A stretch of 64,000 bases of DNA from Legionella nautarum (GTDB lineage Bacteria > Pseudomonadota > Gammaproteobacteria > Legionellales > Legionellaceae), in NCBI RefSeq assembly GCF_001467895.1, contig NZ_LNYO01000023.1, positions 17,414 through 81,413 on the forward strand, read 5' to 3'. Shown one piece after another: positions 28,156-37,725 of the stretch. Both the position numbers and the translations under genes were made by a program. Under the pieces are notes generated by a model. It worked only from the letters and a program-made list of their open reading frames with translations. It ran no database searches and was not told the DNA's origin. Position 1 is the stretch's first letter, and the number at the start of each line of letters is the position of its first letter.

Positions 28156-28999
28156 GTTAGCCAATAAAATAGCAAAGCTACGTATTTCCTTGGCAGGTCG
28201 GTTTTTATATCGCTATCTGCCTTATCGACTTGCGGTGGTTAAAGCCAACATTGAGCAAGTGTTTGGTGAGCAACTGACTGAAACAGAAAAGCTGCAACTC
28301 ACCAAAGCCTTTTACTCCCATTTAGCGACCTCGATAAAAGAAGCGATTCAACTGCGATTCATGAGTGAAAAGAAGCTATGTGAGCAAGTTGAAGTACGGG
28401 GCTATGAGCGTTTGCTGGAAATTGTTGCTGAAAAACGCGGTGTACTTATACTTACTGGCCATTTTGGTAATTGGGAATTCGCCCCGATAGGTGGAATTTT
28501 AAATTTCAAAGAATTTCAAGGACAGTTTCACTTTATTCGCCGCACGCTAGGTTCTAAATTAATCGAAAAAATTTTATTCAAACGCTATTACCAAGCTGGT
28601 CTTAACGTTATTCCTAAAAAAAATTCACTACAACAAGTTTGTGATGCACTCGAGCAAAATCATGCAGTGGTTTTTGTTTTGGATCAGCATGCTTCGCTAG
28701 TGAATCGAGATGGCGTTGCGGCTGAGTTTTTTGGTAAAAAAGCAGGTACTTATCGTAGCTTAGCAAGTTTCGCACGTCATACTGGCGTACCCGTTGTCCC
28801 GGCGGCAGGTTATCGTTTAGCGAATGGGAAGCATGTACTTGAGTTTTATGAACCTATTCTTTGGCAAGAATATGACAGTGTTCAAGAATCAATTTATCGC
28901 AATACGCTTAGTTATAATCAAGCATTAGAGCGAATTATTTTGGCTCGCCCGGAACAATGGATGTGGTTACACAAGCGATGGAAATTAAAGGAAAAATGA
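28148..28999 (+). CDS. Lipid A-type lauroyl/very-long-chain acyltransferase (LpxL/LpxXL family)
   Basis: This is a membrane-associated acyltransferase of 283 residues, expected to move an acyl chain from ACP to lipid A or a related glycolipid. The catalytic HX4E motif is GHFGNWE (His105, Glu110). The family blocks FVLDQHASLVNRDG, AEFFGKKAGTYRSLA and the terminal EQWMWLHKRWK are present. It starts at a GTG overlapping the upstream KAS-like gene. Its place at the end of the ACP-dehydratase-KAS-KAS operon is the strongest hint that the cluster's product is a lipid A acyl chain. Confidence 0.88.
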   Translation: MSELANKIAKLRISLAGRFLYRYLPYRLAVVKANIEQVFGEQLTETEKLQLTKAFYSHLATSIKEAIQLRFMSEKKLCEQVEVRGYERLLEIVAEKRGVLILTGHFGNWEFAPIGGILNFKEFQGQFHFIRRTLGSKLIEKILFKRYYQAGLNVIPKKNSLQQVCDALEQNHAVVFVLDQHASLVNRDGVAAEFFGKKAGTYRSLASFARHTGVPVVPAAGYRLANGKHVLEFYEPILWQEYDSVQESIYRNTLSYNQALERIILARPEQWMWLHKRWKLKEK

Positions 29000-29003
29000 C
29001 TCT

Positions 29004-32000
29004 TTAGTGGCCTAAGGATGGAGCGCTTGCCTGGAGCTGCTCTCCATTTGCTTTAACTTTGAATACTCCAAAGCTCCCTAATGGTTGGCTAACATTCTTT
29101 TCTTCTTTTAATTCTTTCAACTTGAGCTGCAAATAATTAACAAGCTCCTTTTGTTGGGTAGTTTGGGCTCTCTCAAGCGCTATTCTAATAAATTTAGGGT
29201 TGGGTTTGTTTTCTGGTAGTTCATACAAAAAAGCAAGAATATCGGTACGCTGATGATTAACTGCAAGCAATATTGAATCATTAATGCATTCTTTGCCTAC
29301 AGGAGAAAGCGCTTTGCAAATCGAGATAACAAAATCGAAATGACCTTTTTTAATTGCTTCAGCTAACGCTTTTGCCAGTGCCCTGGGTCTCGGTCTGTTA
29401 GTAGCTAGCTTACAAAATAAGTCAACAGCTTGTGGTTTATTGGATTGTATTGCCCAAACTAATAACGAATCGATGGCCTGTTGTAATGCCTTGGAGGGAG
29501 AAGACTGCTCACAAATAAGTTTAGTAATAACTAAATGCTCTGCTCTTGTGGCTGCTTGTAAACTAAGCACAATAGCCCTTTTTTTGGTGTTTGGCGGAGT
29601 CATTTTAAGTAGAGCGATTAGAGTCGTTACATGACCCTGTGTTGCTGCTTCGATTAAAGATTTTTCTAGGAGTGATTTATCTACCACTGCACCCGGTAGG
29701 CTACTCAAGCAGCTTAGCATAGAATTAAGACCCAAGGATGCTGCTGCCTTGAACCCTTGGGCAAAGACAAACTGTTTGGGTCTTAGCTTCGTTAAGTTCG
29801 CAAGACAGATCACAGTATCAATATCGTTATTAATAATGGCCTGTTTAAAGGCATTATTAATGTGGACCTCATGGGGCGCGATGGCTTTGGGTAAGTCATC
29901 GCAAAGATAAGTTGCTATAGAGAAATGTTTATACTTAAGTGCTACATGAAAAAGTTTTTCACTCATACTTTTGCTGGGTTTATAGCTAGGCGAAGCATAA
30001 ATTTGTTTGACGATGGATAAATGATTATTAATGGTTGCTACTTCAATTCCTTGCGGATAAGCTGCAGTAATTGAAACATAAGTTTTTCTATCGCAAATTT
30101 GTTTTACTAGAGCTATTTCTCCTGCTTGTGCTGCTAAAATAAGTATCTTGCTCAGCGTTTCACGTGAGATTTTTTTAGGTACAATTTGGCAGAGGGACGA
30201 AGCCGTGGCCCAATGTCCAGAGCGTGCTGCGGCCAGTACCGCAGCATTCAAGCAGGGTTTTTTTACTCTATTTTGAGTATTAATCAAGCGAAGAAGCCCC
30301 TCATTTCCTTGCGCGGCCGCTTTAATAAAAATAGAGGTTTCGCCATACTCTTTAGTCATCCAATCCAAACAGGAAATAGGGTTGCCTTCTAATTTTGCAA
30401 TGATCTGCTTTCGGATTGGCTCGTCATCGATAGCAGTTAGTACTTCAATCAGCGTTCTTTCATGGAGACTTTTCCCTTCTTCGCTAGTTGGATCTGGTAA
30501 GGATAAGGCATCGACAAAGCGATCAATATTAAAATTGGAGCCAAGTTTTCTATGGGAAGCGCAAGCGATTTGAGCCAATAAAAAGTACTTATTACGCGGC
30601 TCAGCATGGGGTTGAGGATCAAGACGATAGATCACTGCTAATTTTCGATTGATTTCAAGCCAAACATCTTCTATTGAATTGTATCGAGAACTATCTAATT
30701 CATCATTGGTATTTTCCTCAATAGAGCTAGCGAGCTGTACATGTAAAAAATTGCATCGACTTTTAAGCTGATGAGACCAGGCTGGGTAGTATTTTAGCTG
30801 ACGTACTAGCCTATCATCATCAAGTAGCTGAGGTTGATGATAAAAATTATCAACCAGCGCCTCAAAAACAATACTCGCTGAGGGGTGCTCAAAACTTACC
30901 AACCGTTTGAGCAATATAGATAATTGCATGATGGTATCAAGATTGGTAGCAGCAGCCATTTGTTCAATATAAGCTTTTACATCTTGAATTTGAATTTGTT
31001 GGATAAGAGCGGGTTTGTAGGCTAATAAATAAAGAATTGCCCCGTCGTGATTTGCTGCTAATTGACCTGCTGTCGAATCATTAATGAGAGAGGCTAATAC
31101 CTCAGATAATTCAGTTTTAGCCTGACGGCCGACATAGTTAATTAATGCAGGTAATTGGCTAGTTATTACACTAGGCTTGTTTAAATAGTTATATAATGAA
31201 TCGAACCATGCTAAATTTTTTGTGTGCACGAACCAGATAAGAGCTGCGGGAAGAAACGAATGGCTGAACAATTCTGCAAGTGCGGTAAAATTATCAGCAG
31301 TTGGAGAAAATGCCCAGACAACAGGCTGTGCTTCAACTTGACGTAAACCCTCCCCTCGAGAACCATCCAGAGCAAATTTTAGAAAACCACGCTCTCCGCA
31401 ACTGACTGTTTTCGCCTCTGCAACCAGTGCTTGAGCTTCAGGAAACATTTTCAAAATATCGTATAAATGATTAATTTCGGACTCAGGTAAGTCTAAATAG
31501 GAGAGGTTATAACGCATGAAATCATGGAGCAGGTGAGTTGCTATAATTTTTCTCACTGGAACACGGCATTGGATTAACCAAAGAATAAAAGCAGCATAGG
31601 CCTCAGTATTATCAATAAATTCTTCTTTGATTAAATTGCCAAGCCCTAAAGGATTTTCTTGATGTTTCAATGCATGGTTTAGTTCGGCCAATCGTTGTCG
31701 AACAATAGGGAGGGTTTTATCTAATTTAGTTATTCGAGCGACAAGCAGATTGACTTCATTATGATTAGCGAAGTCTGCTGTGTTTTGATTGTAAAAATCG
31801 ATTGCAGCCTCTTTATCTTTATTAATTAACTGTTTAAATAAGAAAAGAATTTTTTCTTTAAATTTAGGAGGTTGATTTTCTTGAGGCATTGCTAATAAAT
31901 AGCCTAAAGTAGAGAAAACAAGATCGGAGTCGTTGCCTTTCATGTAATCCATTGAAAAACCGATAAAACTCAATAATTGATGACTTCGCTCAAGCTTTTC

Positions 32001-32180
32001 TTGGTCTGTAAATGTTGAAGACTCAAGCTTCGCTAGCCGTGCTTGAGCAATTAGCTGGCGATTTATTTTTTTGATTTGGGTTTGTTCTTTTGCGAGTTCA
32101 GAGTTTGTAATTGGGTGAGTAGGGAAAGGAGTATCGATTTCGTCACTATTAATCCATTGCAGAATGAGACTAATTATCAT
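29004..32180 (-). CDS. Large ankyrin-like repeat protein, candidate Dot/Icm effector
   Basis: The 1058-residue product has no signal peptide. The C-terminal half (about 640-1010) is a series of degenerate two-helix units of about 30-35 residues (for example LIEAATQGHVTTLIALLKM, ALAEAIKKGHFDFVISIC) that look like divergent ankyrin repeats. The N-terminal half is helical without recognised motifs. The C-terminus carries a charged stretch LKLKELKEEKN followed by a flexible tail, resembling the E-block signal of Dot/Icm substrates. AGGTAG precedes the ATG at 32180. Function unknown; the effector assignment is inference. Confidence 0.72.
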   Translation of the reverse strand: MIISLILQWINSDEIDTPFPTHPITNSELAKEQTQIKKINRQLIAQARLAKLESSTFTDQEKLERSHQLLSFIGFSMDYMKGNDSDLVFSTLGYLLAMPQENQPPKFKEKILFLFKQLINKDKEAAIDFYNQNTADFANHNEVNLLVARITKLDKTLPIVRQRLAELNHALKHQENPLGLGNLIKEEFIDNTEAYAAFILWLIQCRVPVRKIIATHLLHDFMRYNLSYLDLPESEINHLYDILKMFPEAQALVAEAKTVSCGERGFLKFALDGSRGEGLRQVEAQPVVWAFSPTADNFTALAELFSHSFLPAALIWFVHTKNLAWFDSLYNYLNKPSVITSQLPALINYVGRQAKTELSEVLASLINDSTAGQLAANHDGAILYLLAYKPALIQQIQIQDVKAYIEQMAAATNLDTIMQLSILLKRLVSFEHPSASIVFEALVDNFYHQPQLLDDDRLVRQLKYYPAWSHQLKSRCNFLHVQLASSIEENTNDELDSSRYNSIEDVWLEINRKLAVIYRLDPQPHAEPRNKYFLLAQIACASHRKLGSNFNIDRFVDALSLPDPTSEEGKSLHERTLIEVLTAIDDEPIRKQIIAKLEGNPISCLDWMTKEYGETSIFIKAAAQGNEGLLRLINTQNRVKKPCLNAAVLAAARSGHWATASSLCQIVPKKISRETLSKILILAAQAGEIALVKQICDRKTYVSITAAYPQGIEVATINNHLSIVKQIYASPSYKPSKSMSEKLFHVALKYKHFSIATYLCDDLPKAIAPHEVHINNAFKQAIINNDIDTVICLANLTKLRPKQFVFAQGFKAAASLGLNSMLSCLSSLPGAVVDKSLLEKSLIEAATQGHVTTLIALLKMTPPNTKKRAIVLSLQAATRAEHLVITKLICEQSSPSKALQQAIDSLLVWAIQSNKPQAVDLFCKLATNRPRPRALAKALAEAIKKGHFDFVISICKALSPVGKECINDSILLAVNHQRTDILAFLYELPENKPNPKFIRIALERAQTTQQKELVNYLQLKLKELKEEKNVSQPLGSFGVFKVKANGEQLQASAPSLGH

Positions 32181-32424
32181 ATCTACCTACTCATTTTTAT
32201 TGAGATAATCAATATTATAAAGTCGTATTAATAAAAAACCATCAATTTTTTGCGCTGAAGGTTATTTTTTTGGGTCACAAGCTCAATTGGTGGTCTATAA
32301 TTAAAAAGGCATTTCGTTAGACAAAAAAATTGGCTGTACTGACAGCAATAAAAAATTTAATTTTTTCAATAACAAAGCATAGGAATGGCGCTTAATTATG
32401 CAAAGCTATAACTAGGAGGTGGAA

Positions 32425-32502
32425 TTGATTATGCATTTTTTTGCTAATATTTATTTAGGTAGGCTAAAAACACTTAAAAGAGGTCTGCTAATTTATTGTT
32501 AA
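32425..32502 (+). CDS. Possible small ORF with a strong ribosome-binding site
   Basis: Within the 338-bp gap before the 122-residue gene, AGGAGG (32414-32419) is followed after 5 nt by an in-frame TTG (32425) and then ATG (32431). The frame runs to TAA at 32500-32502, ending 16 bp before the next start. The peptide would be 23-25 residues and basic (FANIYLGRLKTLKRGLL). It may be a leader peptide or a chance frame. Confidence 0.3.
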   Translation: MIMHFFANIYLGRLKTLKRGLLIYC

Positions 32503-32518
32503 TTTTTTAGGATATTAT

Positions 32519-32887
32519 ATGCCAACACAATATAGAGGTAGATTTTTTTCAGAGGCCAACTATTCTTCAATGGCAAAATCAATAGCCAATAATAAAGCAC
32601 TCATTCATGAATTAATCGAGCAAATAGAACTCTTCAAAGTTTCTTTCGTAGAGCAATTAAAACAAGCTTCACCTAAAGAATCTAAAGAATTGGAAGCTGC
32701 AATTCAGAGAAGTGATTCGCGTTTGAAAACTTTGAAGAATTTGGAATCAAATCGTCCTGTAACTGCAAAGGAACAAAAATTATTAGTAGATTATATAAAA
32801 ACAATGCACATATCGGGGGCGAAAGTTTTTGCAGATTTACATAAAGATAAAGATCTACATGAAGAACCGAGTCCAGTACTCAAATGA
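32519..32887 (+). CDS. Small hypothetical protein, helical
   Basis: Not recognised. The 122 residues are charged and helix-rich (HELIEQIELFKVSFVEQLKQ, KELEAAIQRSDSRLKTLKN), compatible with a coiled coil. There is no signal peptide or membrane segment. AGGA precedes the ATG by about 7 nt. It stands alone between the effector-like gene (divergent) and a solute-binding protein gene (convergent). Confidence 0.65.
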   Translation: MPTQYRGRFFSEANYSSMAKSIANNKALIHELIEQIELFKVSFVEQLKQASPKESKELEAAIQRSDSRLKTLKNLESNRPVTAKEQKLLVDYIKTMHISGAKVFADLHKDKDLHEEPSPVLK

Positions 32888-32915
32888 TTATTTAAGCTCT
32901 ATTTGACAGCAAATG

Positions 32916-33656
32916 TCATTTAGCAAAAAATTGGAAGTAGTAATTATATAATTTTACATAAGTTCCATCGGATTCATATTTTTTCAATAATTGATTTATT
33001 TGTTCAATTTTATCCGCGTTTTTAAAAGTGGTTGCAATGCCAATTCCTTCCCCTAATTCCAGAGGCGGATTAATGGATCTAATAAGCCAGGAATATTGAT
33101 GATCTAAATGTAGCGCAGTGTAATAGTTTATAAACGCAGCATCTACGTCACCATTTTTTACTGCGAGGGTTAAATCAGGGGCTAAATCATAAGAGATAAC
33201 TTTAATCGGCATAGAAAAATTTTTAAGATAATCATCGAATATTGACCCTTTTACAGTCCCTACTCGCTTATTTTTTAAATCGGATATTACTTTGATGGGC
33301 GATTGAGGGAGCACAATAAACCCCCCTTTGCTGGGTAGATAGGGATCAGAAAATAAATAAAGTAATCTTCTTTCAGGCGTAATAATAATGCCGCCTATTA
33401 TAAAATCGACTTGATTCTGATTAAGGGCTTCGAAGAGCAGCTTGTTTCTTATTGGTATAAACTGGCATTGCCAATTTAAATCGGCACAAATCGTATTCAT
33501 TAATTCGACATCAAAACCTTCAACCGTATAGTGCTGCACATCGACAACAAATGGCGGGGCAAATATTGGAGCCCCAATTCTTACGATGTCGGCATAGAGG
33601 GAAAAGCAAAACAAGCAGGACAGCAAAATGATTAGGCGGGTATACCTCATCTTCAT
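32916..33656 (-). CDS. Periplasmic amino-acid-binding protein (SBP family 3)
   Basis: This is the solute-binding component of a polar amino acid uptake system. It has 246 residues from the ATG at 33656 (MKMRYTRLIILLSC...), with a signal peptide ending near FSLYA. The earlier in-frame start at 33713 would put 19 hydrophilic residues before the signal peptide and is less likely. Family 3 sequence is visible in VEGFDVELMNTICADL, FIIGGIIITPERR and KNKRVGTVKGSIFDDYL. No permease or ATPase gene is adjacent, so it is an orphan here. Confidence 0.85.
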   Translation of the reverse strand: MKMRYTRLIILLSCLFCFSLYADIVRIGAPIFAPPFVVDVQHYTVEGFDVELMNTICADLNWQCQFIPIRNKLLFEALNQNQVDFIIGGIIITPERRLLYLFSDPYLPSKGGFIVLPQSPIKVISDLKNKRVGTVKGSIFDDYLKNFSMPIKVISYDLAPDLTLAVKNGDVDAAFINYYTALHLDHQYSWLIRSINPPLELGEGIGIATTFKNADKIEQINQLLKKYESDGTYVKLYNYYFQFFAK

Positions 33657-33847
33657 CTTACTCTTTTTTTTATTTAAATATCCTAAGTATAGATCGGAAT
33701 GCTTTTTTTCCAAGGCTAGTTGGGGGGCGGGGCAGTTCCCGGCCTAAATTAGAGCTAGGAGCTACAGTTTTATTTAGTAAACCCGGCCTCTGAAGCCGAG
33801 CTTAGATATTCCACAATTCTCATCTCAATAAAGTCATGCGAGAGCGC

Positions 33848-35302
33848 TCATTTTCGCCAAAAAGACGGGGAAAAAAGAATAAGCAGAGAAAATATTTCTA
33901 AGCGCCCAGCTAACATGGCAAAAATCAAAACCCATTTGCTGGGTTGGTTGAGCTGAGCGAAGGATTCATGAATACCACCAATGCCCTGACCGGAATTAGA
34001 CAAGGCCGCGGTAATGGCTGAACAGGAAGTGACAAAATCATTACCTAAAGCAATAAAAAGTAAAACTAAGCCAACAAAAAGAGCGATAAATACGGAAAGA
34101 AAGCCCCACATGGATTGTAAAATGGGTTCAGGTAGGCTGTGTTTACCAAATTTGATTGGGATAATGGCATGGGGATGAAGAAGGCGGACAATCTCGCGTT
34201 TACTTTGTTTATAAATTAATAGGGCGCGAATTACTTTTACGCCACCACTGGTTGAACCGGCGCAGCCTCCAATTAAAGCTAAGAGCATAATGAGAAAAGG
34301 AATGTAGGTCGGCCAATTATTGAAGGGTGCGGAAACAAAGCCGGTAGTTGTTGCCATAGAAATCACATCAAATAAGGATTTGATGAGAGCATGGTGGTTG
34401 GCATTAAAAAAACCATAGAAGACAAGACTGATCGTCACGAGCAAACTGGCGCTCAGCAAGAAAAAGATATAATTGCGGAATTCTTCGTCTTGCCAATAAT
34501 GAAGGATGCTTCGTTTTTTGAAGGCAATAAAATGGAGGGCGAAATTAGTGCCGCCCAGCAACATAAAAAAACAGGCAATTAATTCAATCACCTCGCTATT
34601 ATAATAAGCAAAACTGTTATCGTGCAGTGAAAATCCACCCGTAGAAACAGTGGCGAAGCTTTCACCCAAGGCGTCAAACCAATTCATTCCCGCTGCCCAA
34701 TAACAGAACATACAGGCTAATGTTAGCAGTAAATAAATAAACCACATTGCTTTGGCGGTTTGAGCAATTCTTGGTGTAAGTTTGGAGTCTTTCATCGGGC
34801 CTGGGGTTTCGGCGCGATAAAGTTGCATTCCTCCTACCCCCAACATTGGTAATATCGCAACGGCTAAAACGACAATACCCATCCCGCCCAGAAATTGCAG
34901 CTGCTGTCGGTAAAATAAAACAGACTGGGGCAAGCCTTGAAGGTGTTTAATAATACTGGCACCGGTTGTGGTAAAGCCGGATACCGATTCAAAAAAAGCA
35001 TCGGTCATACCATGATTTTGATGATGAAGTGCAAAGATAAAAGGTAAGGAGGCAAAAAAACAGAGCACGAACCAAAATAAAACGACGATAAGGAAACCAT
35101 CGCGAATTTTAAGCTCTTGATGTTGAGTACGACAGCTTAGCCATAACACACAGCCTGTCCCGAAGGTGCAGATAAAGGCGATGACAAAGGGTAACCAAAA
35201 ATTGTCGTGAAAGATAAAATTGATTACCAATGGGGTCAGCATGCTTAGGCTAAACATCATTAAAAGCAAGCCTAAAAAGCGAAGAATGGTTTTAATTTGC
35301 AT
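33848..35302 (-). CDS. trkH: Trk potassium uptake channel subunit
   Basis: This is the K+-conducting subunit of the Trk system in the inner membrane. It has 484 residues (E. coli TrkH 483). The four pore-loop filters are visible: SGFTTTGAS, ATVSTGGFS, SMATTTGFV and ALSNSGQGIG. It follows trkA on the same strand with a 29-bp gap, so channel and regulator are probably co-transcribed. Confidence 0.94.
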   Translation of the reverse strand: MQIKTILRFLGLLLMMFSLSMLTPLVINFIFHDNFWLPFVIAFICTFGTGCVLWLSCRTQHQELKIRDGFLIVVLFWFVLCFFASLPFIFALHHQNHGMTDAFFESVSGFTTTGASIIKHLQGLPQSVLFYRQQLQFLGGMGIVVLAVAILPMLGVGGMQLYRAETPGPMKDSKLTPRIAQTAKAMWFIYLLLTLACMFCYWAAGMNWFDALGESFATVSTGGFSLHDNSFAYYNSEVIELIACFFMLLGGTNFALHFIAFKKRSILHYWQDEEFRNYIFFLLSASLLVTISLVFYGFFNANHHALIKSLFDVISMATTTGFVSAPFNNWPTYIPFLIMLLALIGGCAGSTSGGVKVIRALLIYKQSKREIVRLLHPHAIIPIKFGKHSLPEPILQSMWGFLSVFIALFVGLVLLFIALGNDFVTSCSAITAALSNSGQGIGGIHESFAQLNQPSKWVLIFAMLAGRLEIFSLLILFSPSFWRK

Positions 35303-35331
35303 TCATTTCTTTCTCTCTAATAAGAGAGCTC

Positions 35332-36708
35332 CTAGGACATAAAAGTCAAACTCACTTGAAACAGCGATTCTACTTGGCGTACATAACGTTTTTTCAACAG
35401 TAATAGAATAACATGATCGCCGGATGCAAGAACTAGATCGGGATGGGGCATGAGCACTTTCTCACCCCGTGTTAGTGCCGCAATAGAACAACTTGGCGGT
35501 AACTCAATTTGTGATAGCTTGCGCCCTACTACCTGCGAAGTCAATTCGTCGCCATGTGTTATCAGTTCAATGGCTTCTGCTTCATTATCTTGCAGTCGAT
35601 AAATCTTAACCATATTCCCCCGCCGTAATTTAGCGAGAATGCTGCCAATAGTAATCAACTGTGGCGAAATCGCATGATCGATGGGACTATCCTCAATTAA
35701 TTCCACATAAGCATTGCGATTAATCAACGCAATAACAAAGCGTGCACCTAAGCGTTTGGCTTGCAAACTTGACATGATGTTGGCTTCATCGTCATTGGTC
35801 ACTGCACAAAAAACGTCGGTAAATTCAATATTTTCATTGATTAAAAGATCCCGATCCGCGATATCACCTTGTAAAACAGTTCCTTTATGTAAATGAGAGG
35901 CAAGATCGCTGGCACGCATTAAATCGCGATCGATGATTTTAATTCGATACTGACTTTCCAGGGCTTGAGCTAGTTTTGAGCCAATATTACCCCCTCCGGC
36001 AATCATAATTCGATTATTAGGGTGCGTATAACAACCTAGGGCCGTTAATACTTGTTGAATCGCTGCGGATGACGCGGCGAAGAGGACCTCATCGCCTTTT
36101 ATAATTTCGCAATTGTCTTGCGGTTCTAGCGCAATTTTGTCACGAAAAATGGCTACGATCCGCGCTTCGATAGGATGTAAATGTTGATAGAGCTGTTGAA
36201 TCGTTTTCCCTATCATTAGGCAATTTGGCGAAGGTTTAATGGTCATTAATAAAACCTGTCCTTCGGCAAATTCAAGAACTTGAGTCGCTCCCGGGTAGTT
36301 AATCAAATTCTCAATGTGTTGAGTGACTAGTTTCTCAGGGCTAATACAGACATCAACAGGGACATGATCATTACGAAACAACTGTGGATAATCATAGTAA
36401 TATTGAGTGCGGATACGGGCTATTTTAGTAGGGGTACGAAATAAACTATAGGCAATCTGACAACCCATCATATTAATTTCATCACTATTGGTCACCGCAA
36501 TGAGCATATCGGCTTGTTCTATGCCTGCTTCGATTAAAACATTAGGATGGGCGCCAGAACCCTGTACTGTTTGGATATCCAAACGATGCTGCAATTCACG
36601 AAGACGTTCTTCGTTTAAATCCACTAAAGTGATGTCATTATCTTCGCGTGCTAAGTTACGTGCGAGTGTGCCGCCCACTTGGCCTGCACCTAAAATCACT
36701 ATTCGCAT
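35332..36708 (-). CDS. trkA: Trk potassium transporter regulatory subunit
   Basis: TrkA is the cytoplasmic NAD(H)-binding gating subunit of Trk. It has 458 residues, the E. coli length. There are two RCK units: the first Rossmann motif is ILGAGQVGGTLARNLA and the second is IMIAGGGNIGSKLAQAL. Each is followed by a TrkA-C type domain (SIAALTRGEKVLMPHPDLVL near the end). Its start overlaps the dapF stop by 10 bp. Confidence 0.95.
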   Translation of the reverse strand: MRIVILGAGQVGGTLARNLAREDNDITLVDLNEERLRELQHRLDIQTVQGSGAHPNVLIEAGIEQADMLIAVTNSDEINMMGCQIAYSLFRTPTKIARIRTQYYYDYPQLFRNDHVPVDVCISPEKLVTQHIENLINYPGATQVLEFAEGQVLLMTIKPSPNCLMIGKTIQQLYQHLHPIEARIVAIFRDKIALEPQDNCEIIKGDEVLFAASSAAIQQVLTALGCYTHPNNRIMIAGGGNIGSKLAQALESQYRIKIIDRDLMRASDLASHLHKGTVLQGDIADRDLLINENIEFTDVFCAVTNDDEANIMSSLQAKRLGARFVIALINRNAYVELIEDSPIDHAISPQLITIGSILAKLRRGNMVKIYRLQDNEAEAIELITHGDELTSQVVGRKLSQIELPPSCSIAALTRGEKVLMPHPDLVLASGDHVILLLLKKRYVRQVESLFQVSLTFMS

Positions 36709-37535
36709 GACATTAATACTCCCTCATAAACGAAAGTAGCTGGTCCTGTTAAATAGATAGGGCCTTTAGTATCGGGCCAATTCACGATGAGGTCGCCGCC
36801 TGGTAAATTGATGTGAATTTGCTCATCTAAATGATGACATAAGCGACCTATTGCAGCAGCAGCAACGGCGCCGCTGCCACATGCCTGCGTTTCTCCACAA
36901 CCTCGCTCATAAACGCGTAAGCGGATGTGGTTGGAGTCGATAATTTGCATAAAGCCGGCATTGGTTTGTTCTGGAAAAAACGGATGTTCGCTAATTTGCT
37001 TTCCTAGCGTTGCTAAATCGGCTGTTGCCAGCTCATCAGTCACCACGACTGCATGAGGATTTCCTACGTTGATCGCATGTACTTTGCAACTTGAACCATC
37101 CTTTAGAGGCAATTGGTAAAGAACGGCTTGGTGATTCGCTAATAAAGGAATGTCCTCTGGTTTCAGTTTGGGCTGTCCAAAATCGACGGTGACTGTTTTG
37201 TCCTCATTGAGTATAAGTTGCATTTTTGTGGTAGAGGTTGCGATTGAAATTGTTTTTTTATTAGTCAGACCATAATGTTGAGCAAAACGTGCAAGGCAAC
37301 GTGCTCCATTCCCACATTGGCCTACTTCATGGCCATCGGCATTAAAAATGCGATAAAAAAAATCAATTCCAGGTTCTTGACTGGCTTCGATGAGTAAACA
37401 TTGATCAAAGCCTACACCGGTATCACGTCGAGAAAGTGCGCGGATTTGAGCCGCAGATAAATTGATCGACTGGTGGAGTGCATCAATCACCATAAAATCA
37501 TTTCCCAGCCCATGCATTTTCGTAAATCGTATCAT
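36699..37535 (-). CDS. dapF: Diaminopimelate epimerase
   Basis: DapF interconverts LL- and meso-diaminopimelate for peptidoglycan and lysine synthesis. It has 278 residues. The two active-site Cys are in GQCGNGARCLARF and GCGETQACGSGA. The opening FTKMHGLGNDFMVID is typical. It starts 2 bp after the lptM-like gene and overlaps trkA. Confidence 0.97.
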   Translation of the reverse strand: MIRFTKMHGLGNDFMVIDALHQSINLSAAQIRALSRRDTGVGFDQCLLIEASQEPGIDFFYRIFNADGHEVGQCGNGARCLARFAQHYGLTNKKTISIATSTTKMQLILNEDKTVTVDFGQPKLKPEDIPLLANHQAVLYQLPLKDGSSCKVHAINVGNPHAVVVTDELATADLATLGKQISEHPFFPEQTNAGFMQIIDSNHIRLRVYERGCGETQACGSGAVAAAAIGRLCHHLDEQIHINLPGGDLIVNWPDTKGPIYLTGPATFVYEGVLMSCE

Positions 37536-37537
37536 TT

Positions 37538-37672
37538 TTATCTCACAGCTTTAGGTAGATTACTTTGATGTGATTTCTTGTTTTCGGGTAGGTAAAGAGG
37601 CCCTTTTTGGCCGCAAGCGCATAAAAAACCTACAGCCATACAACTAATTAGTATAAGAGGAAACAAACGCAT
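37538..37672 (-). CDS. lptM: Small LptM (YifL)-like lipoprotein
   Basis: A 44-residue lipoprotein. It has a hydrophobic N-terminus and a lipobox LCAC with the modified Cys at residue 20, followed by GQKGPLYLPE, which matches the GLKGPLYFPP block of E. coli YifL/LptM. LptM assists assembly of the LptD outer-membrane translocon. As in E. coli, the gene lies immediately upstream of dapF (2-bp gap). The C-terminal tail is short and variable. Confidence 0.85.
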   Translation of the reverse strand: MRLFPLILISCMAVGFLCACGQKGPLYLPENKKSHQSNLPKAVR

Positions 37673-37725
37673 GATGATTCATCAGACTTTAAATTGTCCA
37701 GTATAATGAAACTCCCAATAAACTG

